From Auricularia sp. M13 (lineage: Eukaryota; Basidiomycota; Agaricomycetes; Auriculariales; Auriculariaceae): a stretch of 64,000 bases of DNA. The stretch lies in NCBI GenBank assembly GCA_037042915.1, contig CM073199.1, positions 2,418,001-2,482,000 on the forward strand. The letters are read 5' to 3'. The first letter of the stretch is position 1; every line of letters begins with the position of its first letter. Made by a program: the position numbers and the translations under genes. Shown piece by piece: positions 43,000 through 54,900 of the stretch. Below the pieces are notes generated by a model. It had not been told where the DNA came from and did no database searches. It saw nothing but the letters and a program-made list of their open reading frames with translations.

Positions 43000-45900
43000 A
43001 TAGGATGGTGGGAGAAAGTACGAGTAAATCCAGACAATGTCTGAGGTCACTGCTGGTGATCAGAACTGACTCTATTTCATCCAGTAAAGCGATTAGGGTG
43101 AGAAAACACACTTTAATGTGAAGCGGTCAGGCCACTCTCTCTGGGCAGATCGTCTGCCGTCAATGGTGCGAGAAAGCAGCAGTAATTCCAGATATTGCCT
43201 GGGGTCTCCGCTGCAGACTGGAGTGGTGTCTACTGAATTCGGATGACCCCTGAAGGCGAGTAAACACCCTATAATGCGAAGTGGTCAGGCCACGCTCGCT
43301 GGGCAGATCGTCTGCCTTCGATGGTGCGAGAAAGCAGGAGGAATTCCAGACATTGTCTGGGGTCCCCGCTGCAGACGGGAGTGGTGTCTAGTGAATTCAG
43401 ATGATTCCTCATGGTGAGAGAACACATTGTAATGTGAAGTAGTCAGGCCACGCTCGCTGGGCAGATCGTCTGCCTTTGATGGTGCGAGAAAGCAGCAGCA
43501 ATTCCAGACATTGCCTGGGGTCTCCGCTGCAGACTGGAGTGGTGTCTAGTGAATTCGGATGATTCCTCATGGTGAGAGAACACACTGTAATGCGAAGTGG
43601 TCTGGCCACGCTCGCTGGGCAGATTGTCTGCCGTGGATGGTGCGAGAAAGCAGCAGCAATTCCAGACATTGCCTGGGGTCTCCGCTGCAGAGTGGAGTGG
43701 TGTCTAGTGAATTCAGATGACCCCTGAAGGTGAGAGAACACACTGTAATGCAAAGTGGTCAGGCCACGCTCGCTGGGCAGATCGTCTGCCTTCGATGGTG
43801 CGAGAAAGCAGGAGGAATTCCAGACATTGTCTGGGGTCCCCGCTGCAGACGGGAGTGGTGTCTAGTGAATTCAGATGATTCCTCATGGTGAGAGAACACA
43901 TTGTAATGTGAAGTAGTCAGGCCACGCTCGCTGGGCAGATCGTCTGCCTTTGATGGTGCGAGAAAGCAGCAGCAATTCCAGACATTGCCTGGGGTCTCCG
44001 CTGCAGACTGGAGTGGTGTCTAGTGAATTCGGATGATTCCTCATGGTGAGAGAACACACTGTAATGCGAAGTGGTCTGGCCACGCTCGCTGGGCAGATTG
44101 TCTGCCGTGGATGGTGCGAGAAAGCAGCAGCAATTCCAGACATTGCCTGGGGTCTCCGCTGCAGAGTGGAGTGGTGTCTAGTGAATTCAGATGACCCCTG
44201 AAGGTGAGAGAACACACTGTAATGCAAAGTGGTCAGGCCACGCTCGCTGGGCAGATCGTCTGCCGTGGATGGTGCGAGAAAGCAGCAGGATTTCCAGACA
44301 TTGCCTGGGGTCTCCGCAGCAGACCGGAGTGGTGTCTAGTGAATTCAGATGACCCATGATGGTGAGAAAACACATTGTAATGCGAAGTGGTCAGGCCACG
44401 CTCGCTGGGCAGATCGTCTGCCTTCGATGGTGCGAGAAAGCACCAGGAATTCCAGACATTGTCTGGGGTCTCCGCTGCAGAGTGGAGTGGTGTCTAGTGA
44501 ATTCAGATGACCCCTGAAGGTGAGTAAACACCCTGTAATGCGACGTGGTCAGGCCACGCTCGCTGGGCAGATCGTCTGCCTTCGATGGTGCGAGAAAGCA
44601 GGAGGAATTCCAGACATTGCCTGGAGTCTCCGCTGCAGACTGGAGTGGTGTCTAGTGAATTCGGATGACCCCTGAAGGTGAGTAAACACACTGTAATGTG
44701 AAGTAGTCTGGCCAAGCTCGCTAGGCAGATCGTCTGCCTTGGATGGTGCGAGAAAGCAGCAGGAATTCCAGACATTGCCTGGGGTCTCCGCAGCAGACCG
44801 GAGTGGTGTCTAGTGAATTCAGATGACACCGAACGGTGAGAAAACTCACTGTAATGCGAAGTGGTCAGGCCACGCTCGCTGGGCAGATCGTCTGCCTTCG
44901 ATGGTGCGAGAAAGCAGGAGGAATTCCAGACATTGTCTGGGGTCTCCGCTGCAGACTGGAGTGGTGTCTAGTGAATTCGGATGATCCCTCATGGTGAGAG
45001 AACACATTGTAATGTGAAGTAGTCTGGCCAAGCTCGCTAGGCAGATCGTCTGCCTTGGATGGTGCGAGAAAGCAGCAGGAATTCCAGACATTGCCTGGAG
45101 TCTCCGCTGCAGACTGGAGTGGTGTCTACTGAATTCGGATGACCCCTGAAGGTGGTAAACACCCTGTAATGCGAAGTGGTCAGGCCACGCTCGCTGGGCA
45201 GATCGTCTGCCTTGGATGGTGCGAGAAAGCAGCAGGATTTCCAGACATTGCCTGGGGTCTCCGCTGCAGACGGGAGTGGTGTCTACTGAATTTTGATGAC
45301 CCTTGATGGTGAGAAAACACACTGTAATGCAAAGTGGTCAGGCCACGCTCGCTGGGCAGATCGTCTGCCTGTGTTGGTGCGAGAAAGCAGCAGGAATTCC
45401 AGACATTGTCTGGGGTCTCCGCTGCAGACTGGAGTGGTGTCTAGTGAATTCGGATGACCCCTGAAGGTCAGTAAACACCCTGTAATGCGAAGTGGTCAGG
45501 CCACGCTCGCTGGGCAGATCGTCTGCCTTCGATGGTGCGAGAAAGCAGGAGGAATTCCAGACATTGCCTGGAGTCTCCGCTGCAGACTGGAGTGGTGTCT
45601 AGTGAATTCGGATGACCCCTGAAGGTGAGTAAACACACTGTAATGTGAAGTAGTCTGGCCAAGCTCGCTAGGCAGATCGTCTGCCTTGGATGGTGCGAGA
45701 AAGCAGCAGGAATTCCAGACATTGCCTGGGGTCTCCGCAGCAGACCGGAGTGGTGTCTAGTGAATTCAGATGACACCAAACGGTGAGAAAACTCACTGTA
45801 ATGCGAAGTGGTCAGGCCACGCTCGCTGGGCAGATCGTCTGCCTTCGATGGTGCGAGAAAGCAGGAGGAATTCCAGACATTGCCTGGAGTCTCCGCTGCA

Positions 45901-48900
45901 GACTGGAGTGGTGTCTACTGAATTCGGATGACCCCTGAAGGTGAGTAAACACACTGTAATGCGAAGTGGTCAGGCCAAGCTCGCTGGGCAGATCGTCTGC
46001 CGTGGATGGTGCGAGAAAGCAGGAGGAATTCCAGACATTGTCTGGGGTCTCCGCTGCAGACTGGAGTGGTGTCTAGTGAATTCGGATGATCCCTCATGGT
46101 GAGAGAACACATTGTAATGTGAAGTAGTCTGGCCACACTCGCTAGGCAGATCGTCTGCCTTGGATGGTGCGAGAAAGCAGCAGGAATTCCAGACATTGCC
46201 TGGGGTCTCCGCAGCAGACCGGAGTGGTGTCTACTGAATTCGGATGACCCCTGAAGGTGAGTAAACACACTGTAATGCGAAGTGGTCAGGCCACGCTCGC
46301 TGGGCAGATCGTCTGCCTTGGATGGTGCGAGAAAGCAGCAGGAATTCCAGACATTGCCTGGGGTCTCCGCAGCAGACCGGAGTGGTGTCTACTGAATTCG
46401 GATGACCCCTGAAGGTGAGTAAACACACTGTAATGCGAAGTGGTCAGGCCACGCTCGCTGGGCAGATCGTCTGCCTTGGATGGTGCGAGAAAGCAGCAGG
46501 AATTCCAGACATTGCCTGGGGTCTCCGCAGCAGACCGGAGTGGTGTCTAGTGAATTCAGATGACCCATGATGGTGAGAAAACACATTGTAATGCGAAGTG
46601 GTCAGGCCACGCTCGCTGGGCAGATCGTCTGCCTTCGATGGTGCGAGAAAGCAGCAGGAATTCGAGACATTGTCTGGGGTCTCTGCTGCAGACTGGAGTG
46701 GTGTCTAGTGAATTCAGATGACCCATGATGGTGAGAAAACACACTGTAATGCGAAGTGGTCAGGCCACGCTCGCTGGGCAGATCGTCTGCCTTCGATGGT
46801 GCGAGAAAGCAGGAGGAATTCCAGACATTGCCTGGAGTCTCCGCTGCAGACTGGAGTGGTGTCTACTGAATTCGGATGACCCCTGAAGGTGAGTAAACAC
46901 CCTGTAATGCGACGTGGTCAGGCCACGCTCGCTGGGCAGATCGTCTGCCTTCGATGGTGCGAGAAAGCAGGAGGAATTCCAGACATTGCCTGGAGTCTCC
47001 GCTGCAGACTGGAGTGGTGTCTAGTGAATTCGGATGACCCCTGAAGGTGAGTAAACACACTGTAATGTGAAGTAGTCTGGCCAAGCTCGCTAGGCAGATC
47101 GTCTGCCTTGGATGGTGCGAGAAAGCAGCAGGAATTCCAGACATTGCCTGGGGTCTCCGCAGCAGACCGGAGTGGTGTCTAGTGAATTCAGATGACACCT
47201 AACGGTGAGAAAACTCACTGTAATGCGAAGTGGTCAGGCCACGCTCGCTGGGCAGATCGTCTGCCGTGGATGGTGCGAGAAAGCACCAGGAATTCCAGAC
47301 ATTGCCTGGGGTCTCCGCAGCAGACCGGAGTGGTGTCTACTGAATTCGGATGACCCCTGAAGGTGAGTAAACACACTGTAATGCGAAGTGGTCAGGCCAC
47401 GCTCGCTGGGCAGATCGTCTGCCTTGGATGGTGCGAGAAAGCAGCAGGAATTCCAGACATTGCCTGGGGTCTCCGCAGCAGACCGGAGTGGTGTCTACTG
47501 AATTCGGATGACCCCTGAAGGTGAGTAAACACACTGTAATGCGAAGTGGTCAGGCCACGCTCGCTGGGCAGATCGTCTGCCTTGGATGGTGCGAGAAGCA
47601 GCAGCAGGAATTCCAGACATTGCCTGGGGTCTCCGCAGCAGACCGGAGTGGTGTCTACTGAATTCGGATGACCCCTGAAGGTGAGTAAACACACTGTAAT
47701 GCGAAGTGGTCAGGCCAAGCTCGCTGGGCAGATCGTCTGCCGTGGATGGTGCGAGAAAGCAGGAGGAATTCCAGACATTGTCTTGGGTCTCCGCAGCAGA
47801 CCGGAGTGGTGTCTAGTGAATTCAGATGACACCTAACGGTGAGAAAACTCACTGTAATGCGAAGTGGTCAGGCCACGCTCGCTGGGCAGATCGTCTGCCG
47901 TGGATGGTGCGAGAAAGCACCAGGAATTCCAGATATTGCCTGGGGTCTCCGCAGCAGACCGGAGTGGTGTCTAGTGAATTCAGATGACCCCTGAAGGTGA
48001 GTAAACACACTGTAATGCGAAGTGGTCAGGCCAAGCTCGCTGGGCAGATCGTCTGCCTTTGATGGTGCGAGAAAGCAGCAGGAATTCCAGACATTGCCTG
48101 GGGTCTCCGCAGCAGACCGGAGTGGTGTCTACTGAATTCGGATGACCCCTGAAGGTGAGTAAACACACTGTAATGCGAAGTGGTCAGGCCAAGCTCGCTG
48201 GGCAGATCGTCTGCCGTGGATGGTGCGAGAAAGCAGCAGGAATTCCAGACATTGCCTGGAGTCTCCGCTGCAGACTGGAGTGGTGTCTAGTGAATTCGGA
48301 TGATCCCTCATGGTGAGAGAACACATTGTAATGTGAAGTAGTCTGGCCACGCTCGCTAGGCAGATCGTCTGCCTTGGATGGTGCGAGAAAGCAGCAGGAA
48401 TTCCAGACATTGCCTGGGGTCTCCGCAGCAGACCGGAGTGGTGTCTACTGAATTTGGATGACCCCTGAAGGTGAGTAAACACACTGTAATGCGAAGTGGT
48501 CAGGCCACGCTCGCTGGGCAGATCGTCTGCCTTGGATGGTGCTAGAAAGCAGCAGGAATTCCAGACATTGCCTGGGGTCTCCGCAGCAGACCGGAGTGGT
48601 GTCTACTGAATTCGGATGACCCCTGAAGGTGAGTAAACACACTGTAATGCGAAGTGGTCAGGCCAAGCTCGCTGGGCAGATCGTCTGCCTTCGATGGTGC
48701 TAGAAAGCAGCAGGAATTCCAGACATTGCCTGGGGTCTCCGCAGCAGACCGGAGTGGTGTCTACTGAATTCGGATGACCCCTGAAGGTGAGTAAACACAC
48801 TGTAATGCGAAGTGGTCAGGCCAAGCTCGCTGGGCAGATCGTCTGCCGTGGATGGTGCGAGAAAGCAGCAGGAATTCCAGACATTGTCTGGGGTCTCCGC

Positions 48901-51900
48901 TGCAGACTGGAGTGGTGTCTAGTGAATTCGGATGATCCCTCATGGTGAGAGAACACATTGTAATGTGAAGTAGTCTGGCCACGCTCGCTAGGCAGATCGT
49001 CTGCCGTGGATGGTGCGAGAAAGCAGCAGGAATTCCAGACATTGCCTGGGGTCTCCGCAGCAGACCGGAGTGGTGTCTACTGAATTCGGATGACCCCTGA
49101 AGGTGAGTAAACACACTGTAATGCGAAGTGGTCAGGCCACGCTCGCTGGGCAGATCGTCTGCCTTCGATGGTGCGAGAAAGCAGGAGGAATTCCAGACAT
49201 TGCCTGGAGTCTCCGCTGCAGACCGGAGTGGTGTCTACTGAATTCGGATGACCCCTGAAGGTGAGTAAACACACTGTAATGCGAAGTGGTCAGGCCAAGC
49301 TCGCTGGGCAGATCGTCTGCCGTGGATGGTGCGAGAAAGCAGCAGGAATTCCAGACATTGTCTGGGGTCTCCGCTGCAGACTGGAGTGGTGTCTAGTGAA
49401 TTCGGATGATCCCTCATGGTGAGAGAACACATTGTAATGTGAAGTAGTCTGGCCACGCTCGCTAGGCAGATCGTCTGCCGTGGATGGTGCGAGAAAGCAG
49501 CAGGAATTCCAGACATTGCCTGGGGTCTCCGCAGCAGACCGGAGTGGTGTCTACTGAATTCGGATGACCCCTGAAGGTGAGTAAACACACTGTAATGCGA
49601 AGTGGTCAGGCCACGCTCGCTGGGCAGATCGTCTGCCTTCGATGGTGCGAGAAAGCAGGAGGAATTCCAGACATTGCCTGGAGTCTCCGCTGCAGACTGG
49701 AGTGGTGTCTAGTGAATTCGGATGACCCCTGAAGGTGAGTAAACACACTGTAATGTGAAGTAGTCTGGCCAAGCTCGCTAGGCAGATCGTCTGCCTTGGA
49801 TGGTGCGAGAAAGCAGCAGGAATTCCAGACATTGCCTGGGGTCTCCGCAGCAGACCGGAGTGGTGTCTAGTGAATTCAGATGACACCGAACGGTGAGAAA
49901 ACTCACTGTAATGCGAAGTGGTCAGGCCACGCTCGCTGGGCAGATCGTCTGCCTTCGATGGTGCGAGAAAGCAGGAGGAATTCCAGACATTGTCTGGGGT
50001 CTCCGCTGCAGACTGGAGTGGTGTCTAGTGAATTCGGATGATCCCTCATGGTGAGAGAACACATTGTAATGTGAAGTAGTCTGGCCAAGCTCGCTAGGCA
50101 GATCGTCTGCCTTGGATGGTGCGAGAAAGCAGCAGGAATTCCAGACATTGCCTGGGGTCTCCGCAGCAGACCGGAGTGGTGTCTAGTGAATTCAGATGAC
50201 ACCGAACGGTGAGAAAACTCACTGTAATGCGAAGTGGTCAGGCCACGCTCGCTGGGCAGATCGTCTGCCTTGGATGGTGCGAGAAAGCAGCAGGATTTCC
50301 AGACATTGCCTGGGGTCTCCGCTGCAGACGGGAGTGGTGTCTACTGAATTTTGATGACCCTTGATGGTGAGAAAACACACTGTAATGCAAAGTGGTCAGG
50401 CCACGCTCGCTGGGCAGATCGTCTGCCTGTGTTGGTGCGAGAAAGCAGCAGGAATTCCAGACATTGTCTGGGGTCTCCGCTGCAGACTGGAGTGGTGTCT
50501 AGTGAATTCGGATGACCCCTGAAGGTCAGTAAACACCCTGTAATGCGAAGTGGTCAGGCCACGCTCGCTAGGCAGATCGTCTGCCGTGGATGGTGCGAGA
50601 AAGCAGCAGGAATTCCAGACATTGCCTGGGGTCTCCGCAGCAGACCGGAGTGGTGTCTACTGAATTCGGATGACCCCTGAAGGTGAGTAAACACACTGTA
50701 ATGCGAAGTGGTCAGGCCACGCTCGCTGGGCAGATCGTCTGCCTTCGATGGTGCGAGAAAGCAGGAGGAATTCCAGACATTGCCTGGAGTCTCCGCTGCA
50801 GACTGGAGTGGTGTCTAGTGAATTCGGATGACCCCTGAAGGTGAGTAAACACACTGTAATGTGAAGTAGTCTGGCCAAGCTCGCTAGGCAGATCGTCTGC
50901 CTTGGATGGTGCGAGAAAGCAGCAGGAATTCCAGACATTGCCTGGGGTCTCCGCAGCAGACCGGAGTGGTGTCTAGTGAATTCAGATGACACCGAACGGT
51001 GAGAAAACTCACTGTAATGCGAAGTGGTCAGGCCACGCTCGCTGGGCAGATCGTCTGCCTTCGATGGTGCGAAAGCAGGAGGAATTCCAGACATTGTCTG
51101 GGGTCTCCGCTGCAGACTGGAGTGGTGTCTAGTGAATTCGGATGATCCCTCATGGTGAGAGAACACATTGTAATGTGAAGTAGTCTGGCCAAGCTCTCTA
51201 GGCAGATCGTCTGCCTTGGATGGTGCGAGAAAGCAGCAGGAATTCCAGACATTGCCTGGAGTCTCCGCTGCAGACTGGAGTGGTGTCTACTGAATTCGGA
51301 TGACCCCTGAAGGTGGTAAACACCCTGTAATGCGAAGTGGTCAGGCCACGCTCGCTGGGCAGATCGTCTGCCTTGGATGGTGCGAGAAAGCAGCAGGATT
51401 TCCAGACATTGCCTGGGGTCTCCGCTGCAGACGGGAGTGGTGTCTACTGAATTTTGATGACCCTTGATGGTGAGAAAACACACTGTAATGCAAAGTGGTC
51501 AGGCCACGCTCGCTGGGCAGATCGTCTGCCTGTGTTGGTGCGAGAAAGCAGCAGGAATTCCAGACATTGTCTGGGGTCTCCGCTGCAGACTGGAGTGGTG
51601 TCTAGTGAATTCGGATGACCCCTGAAGGTCAGTAAACACCCTGTAATGCGAAGTGGTCAGGCCACGCTCGCTGGGCAGATCGTCTGCCTTCGATGGTGCG
51701 AGAAAGCAGGAGGAATTCCAGACATTGCCTGGAGTCTCCGCTGCAGACTGGAGTGGTGTCTAGTGAATTCGGATGACCCCTGAAGGTGAGTAAACACACT
51801 GTAATGTGAAGTAGTCTGGCCAAGCTCGCTAGGGAGATCGTCTGCCTTGGATGGTGCGAGAAAGCAGCAGGAATTCCAGACATTGCCTGGGGTCTCCGCA

Positions 51901-54900
51901 GCAGACCGGAGTGGTGTCTAGTGAATTCAGATGACACCGAACGGTGAGAAAACTCACTGTAATGCGAAGTGGTCAGGCCACGCTCGCTGGGCAGATCGTC
52001 TGCCTTCGATGGTGCGAGAAAGCAGGAGGAATTCCAGACATTGTCTGGGGTCTCCGCTGCAGACTGGAGTGGTGTCTAGTGAATTCGGATGATCCCTCAT
52101 GGTGAGAGAACACATTGTAATGTGAAGTAGTCTGGCCAAGCTCGCTAGGCAGATCGTCTGCCTTGGATGGTGCGAGAAAGCAGCAGGAATTCCAGACATT
52201 GCCTGGGGTCTCCGCAGCAGACCGGAGTGGTGTCTAGTGAATTCAGATGACACCGAACGGTGAGAAAACTCACTGTAATGCGAAGTGGTCAGGCCACGCT
52301 CGCTGGGCAGATCGTCTGCCTTCGATGGTGCGAGAAAGCAGGAGGAATTCCAGACATTGCCTGGAGTCTCCGCTGCAGACTGGAGTGGTGTCTACTGAAT
52401 TCGGATGACCCCTGAAGGTGAGTCAACACACTGTAATGCGAAGTGGTCAGGCCAAGCTCGCTGGGCAGATCGTCTGCCGTGGATGGTGCGAGAAAGCAGG
52501 AGGAATTCCAGACATTGTCTGGGGTCTCCGCTGCAGACTGGAGTGGTGTCTAGTGAATTCGGATGATCCCTCATGGTGAGAGAACACATTGTAATGTGAA
52601 GTAGTCTGGCCACGCTCGCTAGGCAGATCGTCTGCCTTGGATGGTGCGAGAAAGCAGCAGGAATTCCAGACATTGCCTGGGGTCTCCGCAGCAGACCGGA
52701 GTGGTGTCTAGTAAATTTGGATGACCCTTGATGGTGAGAAAACACACTGTAATGCGAAGTGGTCAGGCCACGCTCGCTGGGCAGATCGTCTGCCTTGGAT
52801 GGTGCGAGAAAGCAGCAGGAATTCCAGACATTGCCTGGGGTCTCCGCAGCAGACCGGAGTGGTGTCTACTGAATTCGGATGACCCCTGAAGGTGAGTAAA
52901 CACACTGTAATGCGAAGTGGTCAGGCCACGCTCGCTGGGCAGATCGTCTGCCTTGGATGGTGCGAGAAAGCAGCAGGAATTCCAGACATTGCCTGGGGTC
53001 TCCGCAGCAGACCGGAGTGGTGTCTACTGAATTCGGATGACCCCTGAAGGTGAGTAAACACACTGTAATGCGAAGTGGTCAGGCCACGCTCGCTGGGCAG
53101 ATCGTCTGCCTTCGATGGTGCGAGAAAGCACCAGGAATTCCAGACATTGTCTGGGGTCTCCGCTGCAGAGTGGAGTGGTGTCTAGTGAATTCAGATGACC
53201 CCTGAAGGTGAGTAAACACCCTGTAATGCGACGTGGTCAGGCCACGCTCGCTGGGCAGATCGTCTGCCTTCGATGGTGCGAGAAAGCAGGAGGAATTCCA
53301 GACATTGCCTGGGGTCTCCGCAGCAGACCGGAGTGGTGTCTACTGAATTCGGATGACCCCTGAAGGTGAGTAAACACACTGTAATGCGAAGTGGTCAGGC
53401 CAAGCTCGCTGGGCAGATCGTCTGCCGTGGATGGTGCGAGAAAGCAGGAGGAATTCCAGACATTGTCTGGGGTCTCCGCTGCAGACTGGAGTGGTGTCTA
53501 GTGAATTCGGATGATCCCTCATGGTGAGAGAACACATTGTAATGTGAAGTAGTCTGACCACGCTCGCTAGGCAGATCGTCTGCCTTGGATGGTGCGAGAA
53601 AGCAGCAGGAATTCCAGACATTGTCTGGGGTCTCCGCTGCAGACTGGAGTGGTGTCTAGTGAATTCGGATGATCCCTCATGGTGAGAGAACACATTGTAA
53701 TGCGAAGTGGTCAGGCCAAGCTCGCTGGGCAGATCGTCTGCCGTGGATGGTGCGAGAAAGCAGCAGGAATTCTAGACATTGCCTGGGGTCTCCGCAGCAG
53801 ACCGGAGTGGTGTCTACTGAATTCGGATGACCCCTGAAGGTGAGTAAACACACTGTAATGCGAAGTGGTCAGGCCAAGCTCGCTGGGCAGATCGTCTGCC
53901 TTGGATGGTGCGAGAAAGCAGCAGGAATTCCAGACATTGCCTGGGGTCTCCGCAGCAGACCGGAGTGGTGTCTAGTGAATTCGGATGATCCCTCATGGTG
54001 AGAGAACACATTGTAATGCGAAGTGGTCAGGCCAAGCTCGCTGGGCAGATCGTCTGCCGTGGATGGTGCGAGAAAGCAGCAGGAATTCCAGACATTGCCT
54101 GGGGTCTCCGCAGCAGACCGGAGTGGTGTCTACTGAATTCGGATGACCCCTGAAGGTGAGTAAACACACTGTAATGCGAAGTGGTCAGGCCACGCTCGCT
54201 GGGCAGATCGTCTGCCTTTGATGGTGCGAGAAAGCAGCAGGAATTCCAGACATTGTCTGGGGTCTCCGCTGCAGACTGGAGTGGTGTCTAGTGAATTCGG
54301 ATGATCCCTCATGGTGAGAGAACACATTGTAATGTGAAGTAGTCTGGCCACGCTCGCTAGGCAGATCGTCTGCCTTGGATGGTGCGAGAAAGCAGCAGGA
54401 ATTCCAGACATTGTCTGGGGTCTCCGCTGCAGACTGGAGTGGTGTCTAGTGAATTCGGATGATCCCTCATGGTGAGAGAACACATTGTAATGCGAAGTGG
54501 TCAGGCCAAGCTCGCTGGGCAGATCGTCTGCCGTGGATGGTGCGAGAAAGCAGGAGGAATTCCAGACATTGTCTGGGGTCTCCGCTGCAGACTGGAGTGG
54601 TGTCTAGTGAATTCGGATGATCCCTCATGGTGAGAGAACACATTGTAATGTGAAGTAGTCTGGCCACGCTCGCTAGGCAGATCGTCTGCCTTGGATGGTG
54701 CGAGAAAGCAGCAGGAATTCCAGACATTGTCTGGGGTCTCCGCTGCAGACTGGAGTGGTGTCTAGTGAATTCGGATGATCCCTCATGGTGAGAGAACACA
54801 TTGTAATGCGAAGTGGTCAGGCCAAGCTCGCTGGGCAGATCGTCTGCCGTGGATGGTGCGAGAAAGCAGGAGGAATTCCAGACATTGCCTGGGGTCTCCG

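Noticed and set aside
43080-43095. Telomere repeat (TTAGGG) at the array edge
   Set aside because: A single occurrence only, with no tandem run.
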